Part shown: piece after piece, positions 16,388-24,717 of the stretch
Position numbering within the stretch: the stretch's first letter is position 1
Layout: each line of letters opens with the position of its first letter
DNA from: Peribacillus frigoritolerans_B
GTDB lineage: Bacteria > Bacillota > Bacilli > Bacillales > DSM-1321
NCBI RefSeq assembly: GCF_044762665.1
Contig: NZ_JBIWES010000008.1
Location: 1-64,000 of the forward strand
Direction: 5' to 3'
Length of the DNA stretch: 64,000 nucleotides
The notes under the pieces: model-generated
Told to the model about the DNA's origin: nothing
Databases searched by the model: none
The model's input: only the letters and a program-made list of their open reading frames with translations
Made by a program: the position numbers and the translations under genes

Positions 16388-16816
16388 TCATGAACAGCTT
16401 CCGCCGCCTGCTTGTACCTGTGAACCTGTCTCACCGCGAAGGACATCACCTTCGGTCGATTCAATAATCAGGTCAGTCACCTTATTCGATACCTGTGAAG
16501 AAACCATTTGTAAAAGGTCATTTACATCCACTTGGGATTGTTTGAATTCTTGCACGATTGGAAGTTCATCCAATTGTTTTTCCAGTGCATCAATTTTTGC
16601 TTGAACTTGGCTGTATGCTTTCTCTTTGCCGTAATGTTGGAAGTTTACAGCCTGTTTTTGCAAGCTCTTGATGCTGGCAATCATTTCACGGATTTTTTGA
16701 TTTTCATTGATGTGAGCTTCTGCCCGTTTAAAGAAATCGACTTCTTCCGTGCTGGCGATCATTTCAGCAAGCTCGGCCGCTTTGTTCAGAATGTCATCTT
16801 TAGTATATTTAGTCAT
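16388..16816 (-). CDS. ricA: RicA (YmcA), Y-complex subunit for mRNA maturation and development
   Basis: The 142-residue helical protein begins MTKYTKDDILNKAAELAEMI and ends GETGSQVQAGGGSCS. RicA forms the Y-complex with RicF (YlbF) and RicT (YaaT), which stimulates RNase Y cleavage of operon mRNAs and is required for sporulation, competence and biofilm formation. The frame opens at 16861, but the ATG at 16816 has GGTGGAG just upstream and fits the family start. It starts 1 bp past the miaB stop. The only Cys is in the C-terminal SCS, of interest because the complex carries Fe-S clusters. Confidence 0.92.
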   Translation of the reverse strand: MTKYTKDDILNKAAELAEMIASTEEVDFFKRAEAHINENQKIREMIASIKSLQKQAVNFQHYGKEKAYSQVQAKIDALEKQLDELPIVQEFKQSQVDVNDLLQMVSSQVSNKVTDLIIESTEGDVLRGETGSQVQAGGGSCS

Positions 16817-16817
16817 A

Positions 16818-18362
16818 TTACTCCACCTCAATCGCCGTTGCTTCTTCAACCATATCCCCATTTAATGACCATGTTTTCGTTCCGGTGATTTTCACTTTTA
16901 CGATTTTGCCAATAGCGGATTTTGGTCCTTTGAAGTTCACGAGCTTATTTTTCGTTGTATAACCTGCTAATACTTCCGCATTCTTCTTGCTTTCGCCTTC
17001 AACGAGCACTTCAACAATCTGCCCATCATACTCTTTCATTTTCAATGCGCACGTTTCATTGACAAGGGCATTCAAGCGTTGCAGACGTTCCTTTTTCACT
17101 TCCATCGGTACATTATCCTGCATTTTCGCAGCCGGTGTTCCCTCACGCGGTGAATAGATGTAAGTATATGCTGCATCGAAACCAACTTCACGGTATAATG
17201 ACATCGTTTCTTCAAAGTGCTCTTCCGTTTCATTCGGATAGCCTACAATGATATCCGTGGTTAGCGATGCACTTGGGATAGCTTCCTTGATCTTTTTTAC
17301 TAGCTCTAAATATTGTTCGCGTGTATATTTACGGGCCATGATTTTAAGTGTGTCCGTACTTCCCGATTGAACTGGTAGATGGATATGGTCAACAAGATTT
17401 CCGCCTTTGGCCAGCACTTCAATCAAGTGATCATCAAAATCACGGGGATGGCTTGTCGTAAAACGAATACGCGGAATGTCGATTTTGCGGATTTCATCCA
17501 TCAAATCGCCGAAACGATATTCGATATCCGTAAAATCTTTACCGTAAGCATTCACATTCTGTCCAAGCAAGGTTATTTCCTTGTAACCCTGTGCCGCTAA
17601 ATGACGGACTTCTTGGATGATATCTCCAGGCCTGCGGCTTCTTTCTTTCCCTCTTGTGTACGGTACGATGCAGTATGTACAAAACTTATCGCAGCCATAC
17701 ATGATATTGACCCATGCCTTCGTTTTTCCTTTACGCACTTTCGGAAGGTTCTCGATTACATCACCTTCTTTAGACCAAACCTCAATGACCATTTCCTTGG
17801 AAAGATAAGCTTCATTAAGAATTTGCGGCAGGCGGTGGATATTATGCGTTCCGAAAATCATATCTACAAAATGGTGCTTCTCTAGAATCCGCTTTACAAC
17901 TGACTCCTCTTGTGACATACAACCGCAAACCCCAAGCAATAGATCGGGCTTTTCTAATTTCAATGATTTTAAATGCCCCAATTCACCGAACACTTTATTC
18001 TCTGCGCCTTCCCGAATCGCACAAGTGTTAAGTAAAATGACGTTAGCATCATCCACCGTGTCTGTCGCCTGATAACCAAGTGCCATAAAGATGCCCGCCA
18101 TGACTTCTGTATCATGTTCGTTCATTTGACAGCCGTAAGTACGAATGTAAAACTTTTTACCTTCTCCCATTCCGCGGAAACCTTCAGGAATGGCAAAGTC
18201 ATCATGATATTCTACTTCTTCTTTTCCTCGTTTTTTCGCATCTTTTAAGGAAGGGGGAATATAAACGGCTTGAAAATACTTACTGAAGTCCTTTTCGGAT
18301 TTTTTGTCCGCTGGATTCTCAGCCTGTACTTGTTGTGATTCTAATCGTTGTTTCTCGTTCAT
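16818..18362 (-). CDS. miaB: tRNA-2-methylthio-N6-dimethylallyladenosine synthase MiaB
   Basis: The 514-residue radical SAM methylthiotransferase adds the 2-methylthio group to i6A37 of tRNAs reading U-starting codons. The N-terminal UPF0004 domain has three cluster cysteines (YGCQMN, NTCAIREGA, GVCGCM). The radical SAM motif is CDKFCTYCIVPYTRG and a C-terminal TRAM domain binds RNA. A Lys/Glu-rich N-terminal extension of about 65 residues precedes the first domain, as in B. subtilis YmcB. It is followed directly by ricA. Confidence 0.96.
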   Translation of the reverse strand: MNEKQRLESQQVQAENPADKKSEKDFSKYFQAVYIPPSLKDAKKRGKEEVEYHDDFAIPEGFRGMGEGKKFYIRTYGCQMNEHDTEVMAGIFMALGYQATDTVDDANVILLNTCAIREGAENKVFGELGHLKSLKLEKPDLLLGVCGCMSQEESVVKRILEKHHFVDMIFGTHNIHRLPQILNEAYLSKEMVIEVWSKEGDVIENLPKVRKGKTKAWVNIMYGCDKFCTYCIVPYTRGKERSRRPGDIIQEVRHLAAQGYKEITLLGQNVNAYGKDFTDIEYRFGDLMDEIRKIDIPRIRFTTSHPRDFDDHLIEVLAKGGNLVDHIHLPVQSGSTDTLKIMARKYTREQYLELVKKIKEAIPSASLTTDIIVGYPNETEEHFEETMSLYREVGFDAAYTYIYSPREGTPAAKMQDNVPMEVKKERLQRLNALVNETCALKMKEYDGQIVEVLVEGESKKNAEVLAGYTTKNKLVNFKGPKSAIGKIVKVKITGTKTWSLNGDMVEEATAIEVE

Positions 18363-18670
18363 AGTTAATCTCCTTTCAAAATAGTTAGTTTATTTCTTTC
18401 ACCAACTATTTCAAGACCTATCTTCAAATGGATTTATACGGATTCCTTTTTAAGAATTTCCAGTAAATATTAGCTATTAAGTGTGATATATCCACATTAT
18501 CATAGTATAAAGCTTTTAACAGCAAGAAACAATCATTCTGTCGTGGCTTCTTCAATTGTAAGAAATTTTTCACAAATATTGAAAATAAACATGAAATAAG
18601 AGGCTAAAACGAAGTTAGCCTCTCAAGAATTTTCAAATGCAGACAATGCAATTTCCACCTTTTCAGATGT
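18363..18670. other. Gene-free gap between miaB and tdh, where kbl would be expected
   Basis: This 308-bp stretch is AT-rich, with stops in every frame. It holds the presumed miaB promoter region and a hairpin for tdh (AGAGGCTAA at 18599-18607 with TTAGCCTCT at 18615-18623). In B. subtilis kbl lies here; no trace of it is seen. Confidence 0.6.
18599..18623 (-). terminator. Probable terminator of tdh
   Basis: A perfect 9-bp stem, AGAGGCTAA/TTAGCCTCT with a 7-nt loop, lies 47 bp beyond the tdh stop. The T-run on the minus strand is poor (TATTTC), so termination may be partial. Confidence 0.5.
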
Positions 18671-19714
18671 TCAAGGTATAAGGAGAACCTTACCACACTG
18701 ACCTTTGATCATCAGTTCAAATCCCTTTTCAAAATCGCTAAGTGAAAACCGGTGGGTAATCATTGGTTTTACATCAACCTTGCCATTTTCTAGCAGACTT
18801 GAAACCTGTTGCCAGGTTGAAAACATCTTCCTTCCAGTTATCCCTTGGACAGTAAGACCCTTGAATACAATATCCTCTGTTATATTAATCGTGACGGGCT
18901 TAGAAGGCAGACTTAGAATAGATATTCTTCCACCATTCGTCGCCATCTTGAACCCTTGTTGGATAGCTGCAGGATTACCGCTCATTTCACAAACAACATC
19001 CACCCCCTCCGCACTTGTGAGGCTTTTCGTGATTTCCACTGGATCCTGTTTAATTGAATGAATGAGGTCCGTAGCACCCATCTTTTTGGCAAGCTGAAGT
19101 CGATAATCATTAATATCAAGAGCGATTACTTTATCAGCACCCGCGGCCTTTGCTACAGCAATCGCCATAAGCCCAATTGGACCACAGCCGATTATTGCCA
19201 CCGTTTTCCCCAGCACCTCGCCAGCTAGCACTGAATGGACTGCATTACCCATCGGTTCTTGGATGGTAGCTATATCTAGTGGCATATCACTTGGATTTTT
19301 CCATAAATTTTTGGCTGGCAGAGCTATATACTCTGCAAAGCAACCTTGTTTATCAACACCGATAATGTCCGTTTTTTTACAAATGTGGAATTGACCGGTC
19401 AAGCACTGCCTGCATGTACCGCAAACTATATGCGTTTCGGCAGATACATAATCACCAACTGAAACATTGCTGACCCTTGCTCCTATCTCGATTACTTCCC
19501 CAGCAAATTCGTGCCCAAATACGTATGGTGGACTCACTCTTCCTTGTGACCATTCATCCCAGGTGAAAATATGAATATCCGTTCCGCAGATCGAAGTCAT
19601 TTTCACCCGGATCAAGACCTCGTCATCACGAATATCCGGTATATCGACAACTTGTAATTGTGCCCCATAACCTCGATGGTGTTTGACTATGGCTTTCATT
19701 TTACCTCTCAACAT
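18671..19714 (-). CDS. tdh: L-threonine 3-dehydrogenase
   Basis: The protein of about 347 residues is a zinc-dependent medium-chain dehydrogenase that oxidises threonine to 2-amino-3-ketobutyrate. It has the catalytic zinc residues in SICGTDIHIF and GHEFAGEV, the structural zinc cysteine cluster CGTCRQCLTGQFHIC, and the NAD-binding GCGPIGLMA. CGTDIHIFTWDEWSQ distinguishes Tdh from other family members. Three starts compete: 19720, 19714 and 19699 (MKAIVK, the usual family start). AGGGGGA favours the first two; I chose 19714 for spacing. The usual partner gene kbl, whose product splits the intermediate to glycine and acetyl-CoA, is missing from the neighbourhood. Confidence 0.9.
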   Translation of the reverse strand: MLRGKMKAIVKHHRGYGAQLQVVDIPDIRDDEVLIRVKMTSICGTDIHIFTWDEWSQGRVSPPYVFGHEFAGEVIEIGARVSNVSVGDYVSAETHIVCGTCRQCLTGQFHICKKTDIIGVDKQGCFAEYIALPAKNLWKNPSDMPLDIATIQEPMGNAVHSVLAGEVLGKTVAIIGCGPIGLMAIAVAKAAGADKVIALDINDYRLQLAKKMGATDLIHSIKQDPVEITKSLTSAEGVDVVCEMSGNPAAIQQGFKMATNGGRISILSLPSKPVTINITEDIVFKGLTVQGITGRKMFSTWQQVSSLLENGKVDVKPMITHRFSLSDFEKGFELMIKGQCGKVLLIP

Positions 19715-19942
19715 GTACATTCCCCCTGAAATAGGGCTGTTCTTTTTCTCTACCTTAATATGTAAAGATATGAAAAATCAATCACAAAAATACCATAATC
19801 CCTGTTGTACCGGCCTTTTCAGATTAATGATGATGACTTTAGGCATCCGTACATTTTTGTTAAATGGGTCATGTTTCTATAGCATCTTGTCCGCTCTCGA
19901 ATAAGATATCTTGTACAACAAAATTATGAAGGAGTGACTTAT

Positions 19943-20296
19943 ATGTCATGTGGATGCAATAATCACGATCATCATGATAACAACAATAATAACGACAGAA
20001 TCGCAGATGATTTTTGTCGTGCTGTGAGGGGCTGTAATAGGCGCGACCGCGATCGGGACCGCGACCGGCACCACGATCGGGACCGTGATCGGGATCGTGA
20101 TCGGGATCGTGATCGGGACAACGATAGAATCGCAGATGATTTTTGTCGTGCTGTAAGGGGCTGTAATAGGCGCGACCGCGATCGGGATCGGGATCGTGAT
20201 AGGGACCGTGATCGCGATCGGGACCGCCATTGTCGCAGAAGGAATCGTTGCAACCTCTTCTCATTCGGCTGCGGATGCAATAACGGTTTTTGGTAA
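19943..20296 (+). CDS. Cys-rich protein with long Arg-Asp dipeptide repeats, possibly spore-coat related
   Basis: The 117-residue product starts MSCGCNNHDHHDNNNNN and ends FGCGCNNGFW, so a CGCNN motif caps both ends. Between them, two identical NDRIADDFCRAVRGCNRR blocks (from residues 17 and 60) are each followed by a run of RD dipeptides, and a basic CRRRNRC segment precedes the tail. It has ten cysteines in five pairs. AGGAG lies eight bases before the ATG at 19943; an in-frame GTG at 19934 is inside the ribosome site. The gene is divergent from tdh and ends at a shared terminator. I do not recognise the family. The MSCGC start recalls Cys-rich coat/exosporium proteins such as CotY/CotZ, and cotE and spoVS are close by, so a spore-surface role is a guess. 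Confidence 0.75.
   Translation: MSCGCNNHDHHDNNNNNDRIADDFCRAVRGCNRRDRDRDRDRHHDRDRDRDRDRDRDRDNDRIADDFCRAVRGCNRRDRDRDRDRDRDRDRDRDRHCRRRNRCNLFSFGCGCNNGFW
19991..20058 (+). repeat. First copy of a 68-bp in-gene repeat
   Basis: This copy encodes NDRIADDFCRAVRGCNRRDRDR. It matches 20120-20187 at 66 of 68 positions, and both differences (GAC/GAT, GTG/GTA) are synonymous. The copies are 129 bp (43 codons) apart. The DNA between and after them is a near-12-bp tandem built of GATCGGGATCGT-like units encoding RD. Confidence 0.9.
20120..20187 (+). repeat. Second copy of the 68-bp in-gene repeat
   Basis: This copy is identical in protein to the first at 19991-20058 and is followed by a second tract of GATCGG-type tandem repeats. 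Confidence 0.9.
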
Positions 20297-20351
20297 GCTA
20301 ATTTAGAGAGTACAGTGATTCTCTCTACTTGTGCTTTCCAATTAATCACAA

Positions 20352-20386
20352 AAAAGGTTCACCCCATCCTAAGGGGTGAACCTTTT
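20352..20386. terminator. Bidirectional terminator between the RD-repeat gene and korB
   Basis: A perfect 14-bp stem, AAAAGGTTCACCCC (20352-20365) with GGGGTGAACCTTTT (20373-20386), serves the two convergent genes. Confidence 0.9.
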
Positions 20387-20391
20387 AATTT

Positions 20392-21258
20392 TTACATAAA
20401 TTCAGCAACAAGCTTATCAAAGTGCGCTTGATCCAGTGTCAGATCTGATTTGTTTAACGCTTTCTCAGCATACCCTGGCACTAATTCCTGGTACGAAGGG
20501 CGTGAAGAGTCTTGATAAATAATCCCTGTCACAAGGCTGTCATGCTGCATCAAAGTCTGCATGGCCTGTTCTTTATTTGATGAATCATAGCCTTCAATCG
20601 TATTCAATTTAGTTAAGTTTTGTTTAAACCAATCATACGTATTGATCTTATTGTATGTTACGCAAGGAGAGAATACATTGATAAAGGAGAACCCTTTATG
20701 GTTTATCCCTGCTTCAATGATCGCCGTCAGGTCCTTTAAATCAGTGGAAAAGCTTTGAGCGACAAACGTAGCGCCAGCTGACAATGCTAATTCCATAGGT
20801 GAAACAGCCTGTTCTATTGATCCTTCTGGAGTTGATTTCGTTTTAAATCCAGCAGCGGATCTAGGTGAAGTCTGGCCTTTTGTCAATCCATAAATTTGGT
20901 TATCCATGACAATATACGTAATGTCTATATTACGGCGGATCGCATGTATGGTATGTCCCATCCCGATTGCAAAACCATCTCCGTCACCGCCTGAAGCTAT
21001 AACGGTCAATTCACGGTTGGCCATTTTTACTCCTTGGGCAATTGGCAGTGAGCGGCCATGGATGCCGTGGAAACCATATGACTTGATGTAACCGGATATA
21101 CGCCCTGAACAGCCGATACCGGAAACAACAGCCAAGTTCTCCGGCTCCAATCCTACATTGGCTGCCGCACGCTGCATGGCAGCCTGAACGGAGAAATCTC
21201 CGCAGCCAGGACACCAGTTTGGTTTTACATCATTCCGAAAATCTTTAAACGTTGCCAT
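20392..21258 (-). CDS. korB: 2-oxoacid:ferredoxin oxidoreductase, beta subunit
   Basis: The 288-residue thiamine-diphosphate subunit starts MATFKDFRNDVKPNWCPGCG. It has the CPGCGDFS cluster/nucleotide region, the TPP motif GDGDG...DNQIYGLTKGQ and no C-terminal ferredoxin domain. With the alpha subunit it would decarboxylate a 2-oxoacid (2-oxoglutarate or pyruvate) and reduce ferredoxin. The frame opens at 21318, but the ATG at 21258 has AGGAGAT upstream and fits the family. It overlaps the end of korA by 14 bp, implying coupled translation. The symbol reflects the family; the substrate is not proven. Confidence 0.9.
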   Translation of the reverse strand: MATFKDFRNDVKPNWCPGCGDFSVQAAMQRAAANVGLEPENLAVVSGIGCSGRISGYIKSYGFHGIHGRSLPIAQGVKMANRELTVIASGGDGDGFAIGMGHTIHAIRRNIDITYIVMDNQIYGLTKGQTSPRSAAGFKTKSTPEGSIEQAVSPMELALSAGATFVAQSFSTDLKDLTAIIEAGINHKGFSFINVFSPCVTYNKINTYDWFKQNLTKLNTIEGYDSSNKEQAMQTLMQHDSLVTGIIYQDSSRPSYQELVPGYAEKALNKSDLTLDQAHFDKLVAEFM

Positions 21259-23002
21259 ATTCGAACATCTCCTTGCATTGTGTGTGAATTTCATGCGGGA
21301 GGAATGGGTTGCCATCATATTTTAGGATGCTTTTAATTTTATTAACATGTCCGACATTCATCTTGATAATATTAGCCAATTGTCCAGTCGCATTATTTTC
21401 AATAACTACTACTTTCTTAGCACTTTGCACCAATGATAGGACTTCATCAGCTGGGAAAGGATGAATCAAACGGATTTGCGCATGATTCACTTTCATTCCA
21501 TCCGTTTCTAAACGGCCGATCGCTTCATCAATCGTCCCGCGTGTTGAGTTAAAACCAAGAATTAATAAATCCGCTTCTTCATGCGGTGTGTTTTTGTATA
21601 CTGGTGTTTGGAATGTGTTAGTTAAATTATTCAGCTTACGCATCCGTTTATCCATTTGCAATTTGCGATTCAAGGCCGTCTCGGAAGGTCTGCCCGTTTC
21701 ATCATGTTCAACACCTGTAACATGGTGAATTCCATTTTTCATACCAGGTACTACCCGTGGTGAGACTCCGTCTTCCGTAACTTCATAACGCTTGAAGTAA
21801 GATTTGTTTTCAGGCTCTTCAATTTCAAAGTCAACCAATTTTCCGCGTCTTATCTCCACTTTGCCATAATCAAGCGGCTGAACCGTTTGTTTACCTAATG
21901 ATAGCTGTAAGTCGGATAAAACGATAACTGGACATTGATATTCCTCTGCAAGGTTGAATGCTTCTGCCGTATCATAAAAAGCTTCCTCAACAGTACTCGG
22001 AGCCATGACGATTTTAGGTATTTCACCATGTGTACCATAAATCATGGCCATTAAATCGGATTGCTCCTGTTTTGTAGGAAGTCCCGTAGATGGACCGCCA
22101 CGCTGAGTATCGACGATGACAATTGGCGTTTCGGTAATGCCCGCTAAACCAATCGCTTCCATTTTCAAGGAAAGTCCAGGTCCAGCTGAAGCTGTGATGG
22201 CACGTACACCGCCATAGTTGGCACCGATTGCCATTGTGGCTGCCGCGATTTCATCTTCAGTCTGTATGACCGTCCCGCCAAATTGAGGAAGTTTCTTGAT
22301 TAAGTATTCCATAATTTCCGAGGCCGGAGTAATCGGGTAAGCTGCCATGAAGCGGCAACCGCCTGCAACTGCGCCTAAAGCGATAGCATCGTTTCCGATC
22401 ATGAACATTCGTTTTTGGCCGTCTGCCTTTTCCAGCTCCATCGCGCCCAGTTTTTCTCCAAGCAACACTTCCATTGCCTTATAGCCGGCAGTAATGGCAT
22501 CCATATTCTTCTTAACGATCTCTTCACCTTTACGGCCGAATATTTCATCAACCACATCGTTGAATACGGAAATTTCCATTCCAAGAACAGCACATGTCGC
22601 ACCGATGGCGACCATATTTTTCATTAATGATGTCCCTAATTCGGCTGCTATTTCCGTAAAAGGAACAATATATAATTCTGCCTTTGTATCTTCTGGGCAG
22701 ACAGGTTTGAATTTTGCATCTGCAATTATGATGCCACCCTCATGTAATTCTTTATAATTGACGTCAATTGTTTCTTGGTCAAAAGCAACTAAGATGTCTA
22801 AATCATCAGAGATAGCACGAGTTTCCGTAGTACTTACACGAATTTTGTTATTCGTGTGTCCACCCTTGATTCGGGATGAGAAATGACGGTAGCCATACAA
22901 GTAATAACCTAAGCGATTGAGGGCAATACAGAATATTTCTCCTGTACTTTCAATACCTTCACCTTGTTGTCCGCCAACTTTCCATGAAAGTTGATTGATC
23001 AT
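21245..23002 (-). CDS. korA: 2-oxoacid:ferredoxin oxidoreductase, fused gamma-alpha subunit
   Basis: The 585-residue protein fuses an N-terminal gamma domain (GGQQGEGIESTGEIF, residues about 10-190) to the alpha domain with AYPITPASEIM, TASAGPGLSLK and TQRGGPSTGLPTKQEQSD. This is the two-subunit KorAB architecture. AGGAGTG precedes the ATG. No ferredoxin gene is nearby, so the electron acceptor is encoded elsewhere. It sits between an M19 dipeptidase gene and korB. Confidence 0.92.
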   Translation of the reverse strand: MINQLSWKVGGQQGEGIESTGEIFCIALNRLGYYLYGYRHFSSRIKGGHTNNKIRVSTTETRAISDDLDILVAFDQETIDVNYKELHEGGIIIADAKFKPVCPEDTKAELYIVPFTEIAAELGTSLMKNMVAIGATCAVLGMEISVFNDVVDEIFGRKGEEIVKKNMDAITAGYKAMEVLLGEKLGAMELEKADGQKRMFMIGNDAIALGAVAGGCRFMAAYPITPASEIMEYLIKKLPQFGGTVIQTEDEIAAATMAIGANYGGVRAITASAGPGLSLKMEAIGLAGITETPIVIVDTQRGGPSTGLPTKQEQSDLMAMIYGTHGEIPKIVMAPSTVEEAFYDTAEAFNLAEEYQCPVIVLSDLQLSLGKQTVQPLDYGKVEIRRGKLVDFEIEEPENKSYFKRYEVTEDGVSPRVVPGMKNGIHHVTGVEHDETGRPSETALNRKLQMDKRMRKLNNLTNTFQTPVYKNTPHEEADLLILGFNSTRGTIDEAIGRLETDGMKVNHAQIRLIHPFPADEVLSLVQSAKKVVVIENNATGQLANIIKMNVGHVNKIKSILKYDGNPFLPHEIHTQCKEMFEYGNV

Positions 23003-23217
23003 GTCTTACACTCCTTTAGGACGTTCGTATATAAATGCATTTAACCGCACCTCTCTTAGAACATTCCACTATGTATAATCATCGTTCTAATTTAGGAAAG
23101 GTGTACTAAACGCTTTCAATTCTATCGGTTAAATCATCAAATTGCAACCTTTTTGCTTTTATTTTTTATATTTTCAGAATATTCATTCATATCTATATAG
23201 TAAGAATTGAAAATCAC

Positions 23218-24150
23218 TTAAGATATTTCCTTTTCAAGCGGAAAATTACGAGTGAAATTATCAAAAAGGAGACCTTTTATAAACTCACTGGAATAAAGCC
23301 TATTCAATTCATTTATTAAGTTATGATAATCCTTATATGACATTAAATTCTCTACCATATGATCGATTCCATCGAAGTCGGACCCTAATCCAATTTGTCT
23401 CTCTCCGCCCAAACTGCATATATGCTCTATATGTTTCAAGATATCCTTTATCGTAGCCGAGCCACTTGCTAGAAATTGCGGGACAAAGGTTACGCCGATC
23501 ACCCCATTTTTCTGTAAAAGGGCTTTTATCTGCCCGTCCTTTAAATTTCTCGGATGTGGACAAAGTTGATAAGCATTCGAATGGGAGGCGATTGGGAATT
23601 TCGCCAACTTTAGGGTGTCCCAAAATCCAGCTTCAGATAAATGGGATAAATCACACCAAATTGACTTCTCATTCAATAGCGCGACCACCTCCGTTCCAAA
23701 TCCTGTCAAGCCACCCCCTCTTGTTTCTAATGCCCCATCCGCTACCAAGTTAGCATAATTCCAAGTTAGACCTACGGAGGACACTCCAAGATGAATAAGG
23801 GTTTTCAGTTTCAACAAATCATTCCCAATGCAATCGCAGCCCTCCAAAGTTAGCATTGCACCGATTTCCTTTTCTTTTAAAGATTCGATGTCTGCCTTGG
23901 TTTTTATAAATTTCATTTCCGGCTCTGATAAAATCTTTTCATGAAAAATATCCACCATCGCTAAAGCTGCTTGAAACCTCATATCAGGGTGGACTTTTTC
24001 AGGAATATATATGGCAAAACATTGGACTTTTCCCCCTTCATCCAATAAACCCCGCTTTGTTATATGTAATTTATCACTATTTGCAAAAGAAATATCCGGA
24101 TCGATGAACATCTTCATCAGCACATCACAATGTGCATCAAAAATCTCCAA
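23218..24150 (-). CDS. Membrane dipeptidase family (M19) peptidase
   Basis: The 310-residue zinc peptidase of family M19 has the metal ligands in order: DAHCD (residues 5-9), LEGCD, CDLSHLS, ASHSNA and the late GLGSDFDG. Family members hydrolyse dipeptides, including D-amino-acid and beta-lactam-like substrates. The start is a TTG at 24150 with a GGGGGA ribosome site. No signal peptide is visible, so it is probably cytoplasmic despite the family name. It lies between spoVS and the kor genes, with more than 100 bp gaps on both sides. Its physiological substrate is unknown. Confidence 0.88.
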   Translation of the reverse strand: MEIFDAHCDVLMKMFIDPDISFANSDKLHITKRGLLDEGGKVQCFAIYIPEKVHPDMRFQAALAMVDIFHEKILSEPEMKFIKTKADIESLKEKEIGAMLTLEGCDCIGNDLLKLKTLIHLGVSSVGLTWNYANLVADGALETRGGGLTGFGTEVVALLNEKSIWCDLSHLSEAGFWDTLKLAKFPIASHSNAYQLCPHPRNLKDGQIKALLQKNGVIGVTFVPQFLASGSATIKDILKHIEHICSLGGERQIGLGSDFDGIDHMVENLMSYKDYHNLINELNRLYSSEFIKGLLFDNFTRNFPLEKEIS

Positions 24151-24231
24151 TGTAATCCCCCTTCCTGTACCTTTTTTATAATTATAGATCCATCATAAAC
24201 GACACGGGCCTTTCGTCATTTGGATTTCACG

Positions 24232-24266
24232 ACAAAAAAGAGCCTGCTCGCCATCCGACAAACAGG
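24232..24266 (-). terminator. Weak terminator-like hairpin after spoVS
   Basis: CCTG/CAGG pairing with an imperfect interior is followed on the minus strand by six T's. The stem is short, so this is a tentative call. Confidence 0.35.
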
Positions 24267-24282
24267 ACACCCAAACATGCAA

Positions 24283-24543
24283 TTATCTTGGTTCAATGAT
24301 TAGTTTTATTGCCGTTCTCTCTTCGCCATCAATAAGTATATCTGTAAAGGCAGGAATACAAATCAAGTCAACTCCACTAGGTGCGACAAACCCTCTTGCG
24401 ATTGCTACTGCCTTGACGGCTTGATTTAACGCACCTGCACCGATTGCTTGAATTTCGGCTGCTCCTCTTTCCCTGAGCACTCCCGCTAGTGCGCCTGCTA
24501 CAGAATTAGGATTAGATTTTGCTGAAACTTTTAATATTTCCAT
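24283..24543 (-). CDS. spoVS: Stage V sporulation protein S
   Basis: The 86-residue Alba-fold protein is highly conserved: MEILKVSAKSNPNSVAGALA at the start and KAVAIARGFVAP in the middle. SpoVS is needed to reach stage V of sporulation (coat and cortex) and affects septation. In B. subtilis it depends on sigma H. Gene order ymdB-spoVS is conserved. Confidence 0.97.
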   Translation of the reverse strand: MEILKVSAKSNPNSVAGALAGVLRERGAAEIQAIGAGALNQAVKAVAIARGFVAPSGVDLICIPAFTDILIDGEERTAIKLIIEPR

Positions 24544-24682
24544 TCCTAGTCCTCCTTGTTTTCCCTGCCGATTCTAACTTGGCTAAATAGTTATAACACT
24601 TTCCACTGCTACTATATTCATCAAGTAAAACTTGTATGACAAAGAAAACCAGGATTGTACACCATTTATTAAAGGATGGAAA

Positions 24683-24713
24683 AACGGATGCCCAGTTTGA
24701 CTGCCCATCCGTT
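24683..24713 (-). terminator. Terminator of ymdB
   Basis: AACGGATG (24683-24690) pairs with CATCCGTT (24706-24713), with an inner CAG/CTG, and is followed on the minus strand by TTTTCC. It lies 5 bp from the ymdB stop. Confidence 0.75.
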
Positions 24714-24717
24714 CGAA

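Noticed and set aside
19934..19942. GTG at 19934 as the start of the RD-repeat protein
   Set aside because: The GTG overlaps the AGGAGTG ribosome site; the ATG at 19943 has correct spacing.
19869..20349. Long open frames on the minus strand opposite the RD-repeat gene
   Set aside because: They arise because the GATCGG-type repeat is open in most frames; they have no ribosome site and translate to low-complexity Pro/Ile or Arg/Ser runs. The plus-strand frame has a well-spaced AGGAG and non-repeat conserved blocks.
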